DNA of 11,615 bases from an uncultured Bordetella sp. (GCA_937881145.1 CALGFL010000361.1:1-11615), one strand, 5' to 3'. Shown: positions 1 through 7,077, numbered from the stretch's first letter. Notes: generated by a model not told the origin, from the letters alone. A program made the numbers and translations.

Positions 1-2
1 AC

Positions 3-59
3 GACTTCGTCGCGGCCTGGGTCAAGGTGATGAATCTGGATCGCTTCGATCTGGCTTGA
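3..59 (+). CDS. katG: Catalase-peroxidase KatG, C-terminal end only
   Basis: Only the last 18 codons and a TGA stop are in the window. They read DFVAAWVKVMNLDRFDLA, which closely matches the usual C-terminus of bacterial KatG (the FVAAW-KVMNLDRFD pattern). KatG is a cytoplasmic haem enzyme that breaks down hydrogen peroxide and also has peroxidase activity. The catalytic N-terminal haem domain lies upstream of the window, so activity cannot be judged. The gene runs tail to tail into the minus-strand amidohydrolase, with only 11 bp between the two stop codons. The identification rests on a short but very distinctive tail. Confidence 0.8.
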   Translation, partial: DFVAAWVKVMNLDRFDLA

Positions 60-70
60 TCACGCGCTGG

Positions 71-1276
71 TCAGGCCTTGAAAAAGGCCTCGACCAGCTT
101 CACCCAATATGTCGCGCCCACCGGCAGCAGGGCGTCGTTGAAATCGTAGTTGGAGTTGTGCAGCTGGCACGGCCCCATGCCGTGGTAGCTGGCTTCGCGG
201 TGATCGCCCTCGCCATTGCCCAGAAACAGATAGGCGCCGGGAATCTTCTGCAGATAAAAGGAGAAATCTTCCGCGGCCATCAACTGCATCGTGTTTTCGT
301 CGACGTTCTCGGCGCCGAAGGCCTCGCGCGCCACCTGCGCGGCAAAAGCGGTTTCCTTGGCATGATTGACGACCGCCGGATACGAGCGAAAGAACGTCAA
401 CTCGCCCGTCGCGCCGTAGACCTGCGGCAAGGACGTGACGATGCGCTGCATGTCGCTTTCGATCTGATCCAGCGTCTGGGTCGTGAACGTGCGCACCGTG
501 CCGCGCAGAACGACTTCGTTGGGAATTACGTTGTATGCATCCCCCGCGTGAATCTGCGTGATCGACAGCACGGCCGGATCGAGCGGGTCGCGCCGGCGCG
601 AAATGACCGACTGCAGGGCCTGCACCACCTCGGCCGAAATCACGATGGGGTCGATGCCCCGGTTCGGCATCGCGGCATGTCCGCCCACGCCGCGAATGAC
701 GATATCCCAGCGATTGCTCGACGCCATGAGGGGGCCCGCGCGAAAACAGAAATTATTGGTCTTGTGCCCCGGCATGTTGTGGATGCCGAAAATTGCGTCG
801 CAAGGAAATTTCTCGAAGAGGCCCTCCTCGATCATGGCCTGCGCGCCGGCATGGCCGCCTTCTTCGGCGGGCTGGAAAATGAAGTTCACCGTGCCGCCGA
901 ACAGCTCGCGATGCTTGGCCAGATACTGCGCCGCGCCCAGCAGCATGGTGGTGTGGCCGTCGTGGCCGCAGCCATGCATGCGGCCGCTGATGGTGGATGC
1001 GTGGGCAAAGCGGTTGAGCTCGGGCATGGGCAGCGCGTCCATGTCCGCGCGCAAACCCAAGGCCTTCTTCGATGCCGCACCCGTTCCGTGCAATACACCG
1101 ACCACGCCCGTCTTGCCCAGGCCGGTGTGTACCTCCAGCCCCCAGGCGCGCAAGCGATCGGCCACCAGTTGGGACGTGCGGGTCTCTTCGAAAGCCAACT
1201 CCGGGTTGGCGTGAATGTCGCGTCGAATGGCGATGAGCTCGCCGCGCGCGCGTTCGATTTCGTCTAGGGTCTTCAT
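71..1276 (-). CDS. M20D-family metal-dependent amidohydrolase (hippurate / N-acyl-amino-acid hydrolase type)
   Basis: The protein has 401 residues, the normal length for the M20D peptidase/amidohydrolase family (hippurate hydrolase, N-acyl-L-amino-acid amidohydrolase, IAA-amino-acid hydrolase). These enzymes cut the amide bond of N-acylated amino acids, usually in the cytoplasm. Expected metal ligands are visible: Cys103 and His105 in MHGCGHDGH, Glu138/Glu139 in QPAEEGG, His166 in GIHNMPG and His373 in [10 protein letters not shown]. The N-terminal [14 protein letters not shown] block and AEDFSFY near residue 335 also fit. The start chosen is the ATG at 1274-1276, preceded by AGGAA about 6 nt away. 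An in-frame ATG 24 bp further upstream (1300) would add MHCQTGIS and is less likely. No signal peptide is evident. The exact substrate cannot be read from sequence. katG converges on it and mnmE diverges from it. Confidence 0.9.
   Translation of the reverse strand: MKTLDEIERARGELIAIRRDIHANPELAFEETRTSQLVADRLRAWGLEVHTGLGKTGVVGVLHGTGAASKKALGLRADMDALPMPELNRFAHASTISGRMHGCGHDGHTTMLLGAAQYLAKHRELFGGTVNFIFQPAEEGGHAGAQAMIEEGLFEKFPCDAIFGIHNMPGHKTNNFCFRAGPLMASSNRWDIVIRGVGGHAAMPNRGIDPIVISAEVVQALQSVISRRRDPLDPAVLSITQIHAGDAYNVIPNEVVLRGTVRTFTTQTLDQIESDMQRIVTSLPQVYGATGELTFFRSYPAVVNHAKETAFAAQVAREAFGAENVDENTMQLMAAEDFSFYLQKIPGAYLFLGNGEGDHREASYHGMGPCQLHNSNYDFNDALLPVGATYWVKLVEAFFKA
73..90. other. Perfect hairpin between convergent katG and amidohydrolase
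   Basis: AGGCCTT and AAGGCCT form a perfect 7-bp stem around a 4-nt GAAA loop (a GNRA-type tetraloop when read on the plus strand). It starts at the amidohydrolase stop codon and lies 13 bp past the katG stop. There is no run of T after it on either strand, so it is not a classical intrinsic terminator. It may help end or stabilise one or both convergent transcripts. It also overlaps the last codons (EAFFKA) of the amidohydrolase, so it could be a by-product of that coding sequence. Confidence 0.35.
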
Positions 1277-1422
1277 GGAAATTCCTGTCTGGCAGTGCAA
1301 GTCTGTCCTACATCATAGTCATGCATCCCGCCCGACCGCCAATCCGGGGCAAATCGTCGCCTGCGCGCCGGCAATCCTACCCGGGCACGTTATATTTCTT
1401 CATTGCCTCTTCTCACGTCATC
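1277..1422. promoter_or_regulatory. Divergent promoter region, amidohydrolase / mnmE
   Basis: This 146-bp spacer must carry the promoters of both flanking genes. For mnmE, a TTATATT tract at 1390-1396 could be a -10 element about 27 bp before the ATG, with no clear -35. For the amidohydrolase, TATGAT on the minus strand (1312-1317) could be a -10 element, again without a good -35. mnmE has no evident Shine-Dalgarno sequence before its ATG. These are visual assignments only. Confidence 0.3.
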
Positions 1423-2793
1423 ATGCCCGCATCCATCCCCATCGCCGCCATTGCCACCGCCCCGGGCCGGGGAGGGATAGGCGTGGTGCGCGTTTCGGGC
1501 AGCGATCTGGCCCCGCTGATCATGCGTCTTTTCGGCCGCGAGCTTACCCCGCGCCATGCGCACTATCTGCCGTTTACCGCTGCCGGCGGCGACGTGCTGG
1601 ATCAGGGCATCGCGCTGTTTTTTCCCGCACCGCATTCCTACACCGGCGAGGACGTGCTTGAACTGCAGGGCCATGGCGGCCCCGCCGTGCTGCGGCGCCT
1701 GCTGGCGCGCTGCGTGGAGGCCGGCCGCGAAGAGGGGTTGCGTCTGGCCCAGCCCGGCGAATTCACCCATCGCGCCTTCCTGAACGACCGCATGGACCTG
1801 GCCCAGGCCGAGGCCGTGGCCGACCTCATCGATGCCTCGTCGGAAGCCGCGGCGCGCGGCGCCATGGCTTCGCTGTCCGGCGAGTTCTCGGCACTGGTCA
1901 ACGCCCTGGCCGACCGTATCGTGCATCTGCGCATGCTGGTCGAGGCCACGCTCGATTTTCCCGAGGAAGAAATCGACTTTCTCGAGAAGTACCAGGCCCA
2001 CCCTGCGCTCGATGCGCTGGCAGGCGATCTCGATGCGCTCATCGGGCAGGCCCGGCAGGGTGTGATCCTGCGTGAAGGCCTGCACGTGGTGCTGGCCGGC
2101 CAGCCCAATGTGGGCAAGTCCAGCCTGCTCAATGCGCTGGCGGGCGACGAAGTGGCCATCGTCACGCCCATCGCCGGCACCACACGCGACAAGGTCGTGC
2201 AAGAGATCCACATCGACGGCGTGCCGCTGCACATCGTCGATACCGCCGGACTGCGCGACACCGACGACACCGTCGAAAGCCTGGGCATCGCCCGCACCTG
2301 GAAGGAAATCGAACGAGCCGATGCCATCCTGCATCTGCAGGACGCCACGCGTCCTGCAGATGCGCTCGACACGCAAATCACCGCACGGCTGCCGGCCCGC
2401 ACGCCAGTGCTGGCCGTCTACAACAAAGTCGATTTGCTGCCCGGGCCTTTTATCGCGCCTGCGGGCGGCCATGCCTATGCCGGTACCCTGGGCATCTCGG
2501 CTCATGCCGGCACCGGCCTGGCCGAGCTGCGCACGCAGCTGCTGCGCCTGGCCGGCTGGAACCCCGGCATCGAATCGCCCTGGCTCGCGCGCGAGCGGCA
2601 TTTGCATGCTTTGCAAGACGCCGCGCAGCACCTGGAGTTCGCCGCGCAGCATGCCTCGCAAGACGATCGCGTGCTGGACCTTTTCGCCGAAGAACTGCGG
2701 CTGGCCCATGAGAGCCTGTCCGCAATAACGGGAAAATTCACCAGCGACGATTTGCTTGGAGAAATTTTTTCCAGCTTCTGTATCGGCAAGTAG
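1423..2793 (+). CDS. mnmE: tRNA uridine-5-carboxymethylaminomethyl modification GTPase MnmE
   Basis: MnmE (TrmE, 456 residues here) is a dimeric, potassium-activated GTPase. With MnmG it installs the cmnm5 group on the wobble uridine (U34) of certain tRNAs. The formyl-THF-binding N-terminal domain begins [20 protein letters not shown]. The inserted G domain shows G1 GQPNVGKSS at 226-234, G2/K-loop GTTRD at 252-256, G3 DTAGL at 273-277 and G4 NKVD at 334-337. The chain ends with the diagnostic CIGK, whose Cys453 is needed for modification. The ATG at 1423 is chosen because homology starts there; an open extension back to 1321 has no family resemblance. A 14-bp perfect inverted repeat lies in the coding sequence at 2331-2363. 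Its partner mnmG is about 5 kb downstream rather than close by, and rnpA/yidC, common upstream neighbours, are absent. Confidence 0.97.
   Translation: MPASIPIAAIATAPGRGGIGVVRVSGSDLAPLIMRLFGRELTPRHAHYLPFTAAGGDVLDQGIALFFPAPHSYTGEDVLELQGHGGPAVLRRLLARCVEAGREEGLRLAQPGEFTHRAFLNDRMDLAQAEAVADLIDASSEAAARGAMASLSGEFSALVNALADRIVHLRMLVEATLDFPEEEIDFLEKYQAHPALDALAGDLDALIGQARQGVILREGLHVVLAGQPNVGKSSLLNALAGDEVAIVTPIAGTTRDKVVQEIHIDGVPLHIVDTAGLRDTDDTVESLGIARTWKEIERADAILHLQDATRPADALDTQITARLPARTPVLAVYNKVDLLPGPFIAPAGGHAYAGTLGISAHAGTGLAELRTQLLRLAGWNPGIESPWLARERHLHALQDAAQHLEFAAQHASQDDRVLDLFAEELRLAHESLSAITGKFTSDDLLGEIFSSFCIGK
2331..2363. repeat. Long perfect inverted repeat inside mnmE
   Basis: GCATCTGCAGGACG (2331-2344) and its exact reverse complement CGTCCTGCAGATGC (2350-2363) are separated by the 5-nt loop CCACG. 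This 14-bp perfect stem is far stronger than expected by chance in coding DNA. It falls in the G domain between the DTAGL and NKVD motifs and encodes residues around [13 protein letters not shown], so the reading frame is intact. Whether it acts as an mRNA hairpin, is a palindromic element insertion or is coincidence is unknown. Confidence 0.9.
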
Positions 2794-2794
2794 C

Positions 2795-2822
2795 TTGACG
2801 CCTGAAAGAATCCGGCTAAAGT
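2795..2822 (+). promoter_or_regulatory. Possible promoter for the exported-protein gene
   Basis: TTGACG (2795-2800), a 16-bp gap and TAAAGT (2817-2822) resemble a sigma-70 promoter. It starts right after the mnmE stop codon and about 35 bp before the chosen start of the next gene. A second TTGACG at 2822-2827, with TGGTAA 17 bp further on, is an alternative. The assignment is by eye only. Confidence 0.35.
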
Positions 2823-2857
2823 TGACGCAACCCATTAAGACGTCTGGTAATCAACTC

Positions 2858-3256
2858 ATGCAATCAAAAGCCCGGCACTACCGACGCATGCGCATTCTCT
2901 GCGGCATCTCGCTCATTTCGGCGCTGTCGCTGGCCGCAGCGCCGGCAACAGCGCAAGAGTCGATCGACGATTTGTGGAGCATGACCATCGCAGCCGCCAA
3001 CTCGATCGTCGCCCAGGCTCAGGCCAATAAAGATAGAGAGGCCATGCGTCTCATCGTCGACGAGGTGCAAGGCTGCATGACGCAGGTCAGCGACGCGCTC
3101 GCCGATCACTCAAAGCCCGACGGCATCGTTCGTCAATGCGCCCGCAAAGTTTCGCACGATGTCTGCACCGGCGCCGGTTTTGCAAACACCAGCACCGCGG
3201 CATCCATAAAATCCACGCCTCAATGTAAAGATCTCGCCGACTCGGTCCGTATGTAG
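2858..3256 (+). CDS. Small exported four-cysteine protein, function unknown
   Basis: I do not recognise a family. The 132-residue product has a basic N-terminus (KARHYRRMR), a hydrophobic stretch (ILCGISLISALSLAAA) and an A-T-A signal peptidase I site, giving predicted cleavage after Ala32 and a mature protein of about 100 residues starting QESIDDLW. It should be periplasmic or secreted. The mature part has cysteines at 73, 94, 103 and 123, enough for two disulfide bonds, and its first half looks helical. The cysteine before the cleavage site (15) is inside the signal segment and is not a lipobox. The start is uncertain: ATG 2858 lacks a clear ribosome binding site, and ATG 2888 would give a shorter signal peptide. 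An open extension back to 2756 overlaps mnmE and is unlikely. It may have its own promoter just after mnmE. Confidence 0.7.
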   Translation: MQSKARHYRRMRILCGISLISALSLAAAPATAQESIDDLWSMTIAAANSIVAQAQANKDREAMRLIVDEVQGCMTQVSDALADHSKPDGIVRQCARKVSHDVCTGAGFANTSTAASIKSTPQCKDLADSVRM

Positions 3257-3293
3257 CCCGCCGATAATTTCTTAAGTTCCAGCATCGGCGGGC
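3256..3293. terminator. Stem-loop after the exported-protein gene
   Basis: GCCCGCCGAT (3256-3265) and ATCGGCGGGC (3284-3293) form a perfect 10-bp stem with an 18-nt loop, starting at the last base of the TAG stop. No T-run follows directly on either strand, so it is either a weak terminator or a 3'-end-stabilising hairpin. It lies between convergent genes, about 57 bp beyond the stop of the MFS gene, and could serve both. The AT-rich tract at 3329-3357 follows. Confidence 0.5.
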
Positions 3294-3349
3294 CGCTAGA
3301 AAAGCAGGGCTGCGTAAATCAGGCGTTTCACTTTTAATACTTTTTTATT

Positions 3350-4732
3350 TCATATATTCGAGATCTTCTTTCTCGTTATCGTCGTTGCCGCGATCGCCGC
3401 AGCCACGACCAGCGACACGACCGCGATCGTCGTCGACGTTTTCAATCCTACGACGACATGGCTTGGTTCGTCGCCCGCCAAAGCACCGAAGAGCGCCACG
3501 CCCATCGCACCGGCAGCCTGCCGCGCGGCATTGAGCACCGCAGCGGCAATGCCCGAGCGCTCGCGTTGGACGTTGGCCAGTACTGCCGTGGTCATGGCCG
3601 GCACGCCCAGCCCCATGCCGCCCGGAATCATGACGAAAGCGATAGCCAGCTGCCAATAGGGCGTCGCCGCTGTTGCCACCAGGGTAAGCAGCGAAAATCC
3701 GACGGCATCGATCAACGCGCCGATCATCATGGGCGCGCGCGATCCGACGCGCCCGACCCACCAACCGCTGATGATGTTGACGACGAGAAACGTCGCGGTA
3801 AGCGGCAAAAATGCGAGCCCCGCCACCACCGGCGTGTAGCCGAGCACGCGTTGGAGGTAAATGCTCAGAACGAAGACAGCGCCGTAATAGGTGAAATTGG
3901 CGAGGGAGCCGAAGCTGACGGCACCGCAGAAAATGCGTGACTTAAACAAGGACAAGGGCAGCATGGGCGCCTGCGTCCGCGCTTCCCAGTGCACGAATGC
4001 GAAGGCTGCGGCAAGCCCGATCAGCGCACACGACCACACGAGCGGGTTTTCAAAACCCAAGGGTTTGGCTTCGATCACCGTGCCGATGATGGCGCTTAGC
4101 GCAACAATGCCGAGCAGTTGGCCGACCACATCGAAACCCCGCCTTGCCGGCGGCCGTGGCGTCTCTTCGCACTTGAGCGTCAGCAATACCGCGATGACGC
4201 AAATGGGTAGGTTGACCAGAAAAATGCTGCGCCAGCTCGTCACACCGATCAGAAGACCGCCGAGTATGGGTCCCGCGGCAACGGCAATGCCGCCCACCGC
4301 CGTCCACCAGGCCACAGCCATGGCGCGGCGCTCGGGATGCCCCGCAGCAGCGTGATTGATGAGCGCGAGCGAGCAGGGCAGCATCACTGCGGCGCCCAGG
4401 CCTTGCAACATGCGCCCGGCGATCAGGAGCGGTGCGTTGGAAGAAAGACCGCACGCCAACGACGCCAGCGCAAACAGAACAATACCGCCGAGATAGGCGC
4501 GCTTTGCGCCCCAGCGATCGCCGATGTAACCCCCGGTCAGCAGCAGGGCGGCAAACACCAGGGCGTAGGCATCGACCACCCATTGCAGGCCGGCGACAGC
4601 CGTACCCAGCTCTCGCGCTATCGTGGGCAGCGCGATGTTGACGATGGTCACGTCGAGTTGAATGATACCGAAGCCGAAACTGGCCGCAACGGTCGTGGCG
4701 ATGAGGGAGGAGGGATCGGGGCGCTTGTTCAT
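3350..4732 (-). CDS. MFS multidrug-type efflux transporter, DHA2 (EmrB/QacA) family
   Basis: This is an inner-membrane proton-coupled exporter of 460 residues, typical of 14-TM DHA2 drug exporters. Family motifs are present: LDVTIVNIALPTI in TM1 (motif D1), GGYIGDRWGAKRAYLGG in the loop after TM2 (motif A), GRMLQGLGAA in TM4 and GPILGGLLIG in TM5 (motif C, the antiporter motif). About 14 hydrophobic segments can be counted, ending near residue 452 with a basic tail (TRKK). The likely substrate class is hydrophobic or cationic drugs, but it cannot be named. No membrane-fusion partner or adjacent regulator gene is seen. The ATG at 4730-4732 has no Shine-Dalgarno sequence but sits 6 bp after a TAATAT box, suggesting a leaderless or very short-leader mRNA. 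It converges with the exported-protein gene. Confidence 0.9.
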   Translation of the reverse strand: MNKRPDPSSLIATTVAASFGFGIIQLDVTIVNIALPTIARELGTAVAGLQWVVDAYALVFAALLLTGGYIGDRWGAKRAYLGGIVLFALASLACGLSSNAPLLIAGRMLQGLGAAVMLPCSLALINHAAAGHPERRAMAVAWWTAVGGIAVAAGPILGGLLIGVTSWRSIFLVNLPICVIAVLLTLKCEETPRPPARRGFDVVGQLLGIVALSAIIGTVIEAKPLGFENPLVWSCALIGLAAAFAFVHWEARTQAPMLPLSLFKSRIFCGAVSFGSLANFTYYGAVFVLSIYLQRVLGYTPVVAGLAFLPLTATFLVVNIISGWWVGRVGSRAPMMIGALIDAVGFSLLTLVATAATPYWQLAIAFVMIPGGMGLGVPAMTTAVLANVQRERSGIAAAVLNAARQAAGAMGVALFGALAGDEPSHVVVGLKTSTTIAVVSLVVAAAIAATTITRKKISNI

Positions 4733-4738
4733 GGCGCC

Positions 4739-4763
4739 ATATTAGTTGTGCCTCAGGCGCAAC
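4739..4763 (-). promoter_or_regulatory. Putative promoter with operator-like palindrome for the MFS gene
   Basis: On the minus strand, TAATAT (plus coordinates 4739-4744) is a good -10 element. Just upstream, GTTGTGCCTCAGGCGCAAC (4745-4763, plus strand) is a 19-bp dyad with a single mismatched pair, filling the place of the -10/-35 spacer. This is a typical position for a repressor operator of the TetR or MarR type. No good -35 hexamer is seen and no regulator gene is adjacent. Both promoter and operator calls are inferences. Confidence 0.4.
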
Positions 4764-4823
4764 GTTTCGGGCCGAATCGAAGCGTGTCCAAGATCCGATT
4801 CAAAGCGAAACCGCCCCGGCACT

Positions 4824-4832
4824 TGTGGATAA
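4824..4832 (-). other. Perfect DnaA box (region A)
   Basis: TGTGGATAA is the exact complement of the consensus DnaA box TTATCCACA. A second GGATAA hexamer follows at 4837-4842, 10 bp on and in the same orientation, within a poor box (CAGGGATAA). It lies in the long spacer upstream of the MFS gene. Confidence 0.7.
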
Positions 4833-5014
4833 CCAGGGATAAGCTCCAGAGAGCGTACCTGTGCACAGTATGTGGACCCAGGATGAACAAGTACCTGTTT
4901 TCAGGTCCTGCTGAAATGTTGTTCAACGTTGACCTGCTTGCAAAAGGGCTGCCTTGCACAGGTAAATTTCTACGCAAGCTTTTGAAATGTATAGGCGTTT
5001 TTCAGTTGATGGAG

Positions 5015-5073
5015 TTGTCCACAGAGACCCATCACCACCACCAAATAGATATAAGAAAAACATAGGATAAAAG
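5015..5073 (+). other. DnaA-box-like site followed by AT-rich tract (region A)
   Basis: TTGTCCACA (5015-5023) differs from the DnaA consensus at one base. About 20 bp further on is the AT-rich tract 5043-5073 (only a few G/C bases in about 30), containing another GGATAA hexamer at 5065-5070. Together with the perfect box at 4824 this resembles an origin-like or DnaA-titrating cluster, but the boxes are sparse. The rest of the spacer (4764-5444) has no convincing gene apart from the weak candidate at 5123-5329. Confidence 0.4.
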
Positions 5074-5122
5074 ATGGAGTCACCCAGTCTCCAGCGATGG
5101 ACGGACAAACCATGTGTCGTAA

Positions 5123-5329
5123 AGACTGGCATCCCGCCTGAACACTTTTCATGCGATACTCGCCGCAGTCGTGGTCGTTGCGTTGCTCATGGTTGCCGGC
5201 TGTGCGCTCGCGATGTTTCGAAGAAGAGAAGGCGCGCAATGGTTTTCTCTTTGGCCAGGCGGCATCGGCGTGCTACCTGGGGTCAATACGTTCATGTCAG
5301 TTGTCCTGGTCGCGCCGTTGCAGCGGTGA
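5123..5329 (+). pseudogene. Possible remnant or non-ATG small membrane-protein ORF
   Basis: After an in-frame TAA (5120-5122), this frame is open for 68 codons to TGA 5327-5329. It encodes a strongly hydrophobic segment, AILAAVVVVALLMVAGC, followed by a basic FRRRE stretch and a second, moderately hydrophobic tail (NTFMSVVLVAPL). That is the look of a membrane anchor, or of a lipoprotein signal with a VAGC lipobox. No ATG precedes the hydrophobic part; only CTG codons (5126, 5138) do, and the first ATG (5189) falls inside it. It may be a decayed gene fragment, a non-ATG-started small protein, or chance. I do not recognise a family. Confidence 0.25.
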
Positions 5330-5412
5330 ACGTAGAACGTGATTGGCGCAAGAAGGCTGGCCTGTCCGCAGAGCAGACCAGGCTTCGGTATGGTGCCAGG
5401 ATGGCCGGGCGC

Positions 5413-5429
5413 AACCGCGTGACGCGGTT
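5413..5429. other. 17-bp perfect palindrome downstream of the aminotransferase gene
   Basis: AACCGCGTGACGCGGTT is a perfect odd palindrome 15 bp past the aminotransferase stop codon. As RNA it can form a 6-bp GC-rich stem with a 5-nt loop. No T-run follows, so it may be a weak terminator or 3'-end hairpin of the minus-strand gene, or a protein binding site. Confidence 0.4.
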
Positions 5430-5444
5430 CGCAGGTACTTCTGG

Positions 5445-6611
5445 CTAGACCTGCCGCAATTTTTCGATGGCGGCGTCCAAGGTATTGTCTTTCTTGGCAA
5501 AGCAAAAGCGTACAAGCCGGTGGTTCGACTGTGGCGCGTCCGGCTCGCGATAGAAGGCCGACACCGGAATGACCGTGACGCCGTGTTTCACGGTCAGCCA
5601 GCGGGAGAAGTCGGCTTCGTTCTCTTTGGAAATTTCGCCGTAGTCCGCCATCAGAAAAAAGGTTCCGGGGCTGGGCAGGACCTTGAACCGGCTGTTGGCC
5701 AGACCCTGAGCCAGGCGGTCGCGTTTGGCCTGGTAGAAGCGGGAGAGTCGCAGATAGGGCTCGGGATCGTGCATGTATTGCGCCAGGGCATACTGCATGG
5801 GCGACGAGACCGTAAAGACGATGAACTGATGGATTTTGCGCAGTTCAGCGCTCATGGCCTTGGGGGCGCAGCAATAGCCGATCTTCCAGCCCGTAGTGTG
5901 ATAGGTCTTGCCGAACGACGAGATCACAAAAGCGCGTTCCGACAATAAGGGACGGGTCGCTAGGCTGCGGTGGATCTGCCCATCGAACACAATGTGCTCG
6001 TAGGGTTCATCGGACAGAAGCAGTACGCCGGTATCGCGGACGATACCCTCCAGGGCATCCAGGTCGGCGTCTTGCAAGATGATTCCCGTAGGGTTGTGGG
6101 GAAAATTCATCATGATCAGACGTGTTCGCGGTGTGATGGCGTCTCGAACACGCTGCCAGTCCACACGGAAGCGAGGATCTTCCTGAGTGGGTGCCCGCAG
6201 GGGAACAGTGACGGGAATGCCTCCAGCCAGGCGTATGGCCGGCAAATACGAGTCGTAGCAGGGCTCGATGACCACGACTTCGTCACCATTGCCAACGACA
6301 GCCAGCACCGCGGCCATCAAGGCTTCGGTGGCGCCGCTGGTCACCGTGATTTCGGTATCGGGATCGTAGGCCCGGCCATAAAGCGTCTGGACTTTTTGCG
6401 CGACGGCCTGGCGCAGAGGCGGTATGCCCGTCATGTAGGGGTACTGGTTGTGGCCGTCGGCCATGGCTTTGGACACCAGCTGGCACAGAGCGGGGTCCGG
6501 ATCGAAGTCGGGAAAGCCTTGGCCCAGATTGATGGCCTGGTGTTCTTGAGCCAGGCGGCTCATGACGGTGAAGATGGTCGTGCCAATATCGGGGAGTTTC
6601 GACTGCAGCAT
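5445..6611 (-). CDS. ybdL: PLP-dependent methionine aminotransferase, YbdL type
   Basis: This is a fold-type I aminotransferase of 388 residues, close to the length of E. coli YbdL, which prefers methionine and aromatic amino acids with keto-acid acceptors. The N-terminus (QSKLPDIGTTIFTVMSRLAQEHQAINLGQGFPDF) strongly resembles YbdL. The active-site lysine is Lys235 in SSFGKTYHTTGWK. Asn173 in FPHNPTG and Asp201 in SDEPYEH contact the cofactor, and Arg368 in VRFCFAKK should bind the substrate carboxylate. The protein is cytoplasmic with no signal peptide. The ATG at 6611 is chosen by family alignment; the Shine-Dalgarno sequence is weak. It is transcribed alone, divergently from the cold shock gene. 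A kynurenine- or glutamine-transaminase-like specificity is possible, since these subfamilies are related. Confidence 0.9.
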   Translation of the reverse strand: MLQSKLPDIGTTIFTVMSRLAQEHQAINLGQGFPDFDPDPALCQLVSKAMADGHNQYPYMTGIPPLRQAVAQKVQTLYGRAYDPDTEITVTSGATEALMAAVLAVVGNGDEVVVIEPCYDSYLPAIRLAGGIPVTVPLRAPTQEDPRFRVDWQRVRDAITPRTRLIMMNFPHNPTGIILQDADLDALEGIVRDTGVLLLSDEPYEHIVFDGQIHRSLATRPLLSERAFVISSFGKTYHTTGWKIGYCCAPKAMSAELRKIHQFIVFTVSSPMQYALAQYMHDPEPYLRLSRFYQAKRDRLAQGLANSRFKVLPSPGTFFLMADYGEISKENEADFSRWLTVKHGVTVIPVSAFYREPDAPQSNHRLVRFCFAKKDNTLDAAIEKLRQV

Positions 6612-6822
6612 GGATTTCAGAAGTGCTTTTGGAATGAGGGACTTAGCCGTGATGATAAGACGCGGCCTCGAGGGTTTGGGTTATTTGGTTCCGCCTTGGC
6701 GATATATCGAAAATGACCTAGGGAAAGTATCTAGTGTCCCATGCCAGGTGGCTGAGTATGCTCGTCCTTGCAGTTGACTCAAGAAGTGCGCAAGTCCGTT
6801 CGGTGTATTGGTTTTGGCGTCC

Positions 6823-6850
6823 TTGATTCATTTGCGTATTTTGTTTTATC
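6823..6850 (+). promoter_or_regulatory. Possible cold-shock gene promoter
   Basis: TTGATT (6823-6828), a 16-bp gap and TTTATC (6845-6850) could be a sigma-70 promoter about 22 bp before the ATG at 6872. The segment 6823-6851 is markedly AT-rich. An alternative -35 (TTGACT, 6774-6779) has no matching -10. The whole spacer 6612-6871 holds no gene I can support; it also contains the 10-bp palindrome CGATATATCG at 6700-6709. Confidence 0.3.
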
Positions 6851-6871
6851 CATCAAGGGCGCTATAGGAAA

Positions 6872-7075
6872 ATGGCAAAAGGTAAAGTCAAGTGGTTCAA
6901 CGCCGATAAGGGTTACGGGTTCATAACGCCCGACGGCGGTGGTCCGGAAGTCTTCGCACACTTTTCAGCTATTCAAGGCCGCGGTTATCGCAGCCTGAAC
7001 GAAGGCCAGGAAGTCGAGTTCGAAGTCAAGGATGGTCCGAAAGGACCCCAGGCGGCTGAAATCAAGCCGCTCTGA
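6872..7075 (+). CDS. Cold shock protein, CspA family
   Basis: The product is a single cold-shock domain of 67 residues, the usual length. It starts [18 protein letters not shown], carrying RNP1 (KGYGFI), and continues with RNP2 (VFAHFSAI). Such proteins bind single-stranded RNA and DNA, melt mRNA secondary structure and can act as transcription antiterminators. The ATG at 6872 follows AGGA very closely (2-nt gap), with AAGGG about 12 nt upstream as an alternative ribosome binding site. Two hairpins follow the stop, the second a good intrinsic terminator. The gene points toward the origin-like region, so the terminator would keep its transcript out of it. Which csp paralogue this is (cspA, cspD and so on) cannot be told from sequence alone. 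Confidence 0.95.
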   Translation: MAKGKVKWFNADKGYGFITPDGGGPEVFAHFSAIQGRGYRSLNEGQEVEFEVKDGPKGPQAAEIKPL

Positions 7076-7077
7076 TC

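Noticed and set aside
56..1267. 403-codon open frame antisense to the amidohydrolase
   Set aside because: Long antisense frames are common in GC-rich genes; the minus strand has the metal-binding motifs and a ribosome binding site.
1321..1422. 34-residue N-terminal extension of MnmE
   Set aside because: Family similarity starts at ATG 1423; the extension would cover the likely promoter and resembles no MnmE.
1390..2835. 481-codon open frame antisense to mnmE
   Set aside because: It mirrors a GC-rich coding gene and has no recognisable domain; mnmE on the other strand carries every family motif.
3458..3940. 160-codon plus-strand frame inside the MFS gene
   Set aside because: The opposite strand encodes clear transporter motifs; this product is low-complexity and His/Arg-rich, typical of an antisense shadow.
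4923..4932. TCAACGTTGA 10-bp palindrome in the spacer
   Set aside because: Short palindromes of this size occur by chance, and no promoter or gene is tied to it.
5074..5448. 124-codon open frame in the spacer upstream of the MFS gene
   Set aside because: The product is Arg/Cys-rich with no domain, no ribosome binding site is seen, and it overlaps the aminotransferase 3' end; probably chance.
5584..5592. TGTTTCACG, half of a parS site, in the aminotransferase gene
   Set aside because: Only the left arm matches; the right arm (GTCAGC) does not, so ParB binding is not expected.
6846..6854. TTATCCATC as a DnaA box upstream of the cold-shock gene
   Set aside because: It has two mismatches, stands alone and overlaps the likely promoter; too weak to call.
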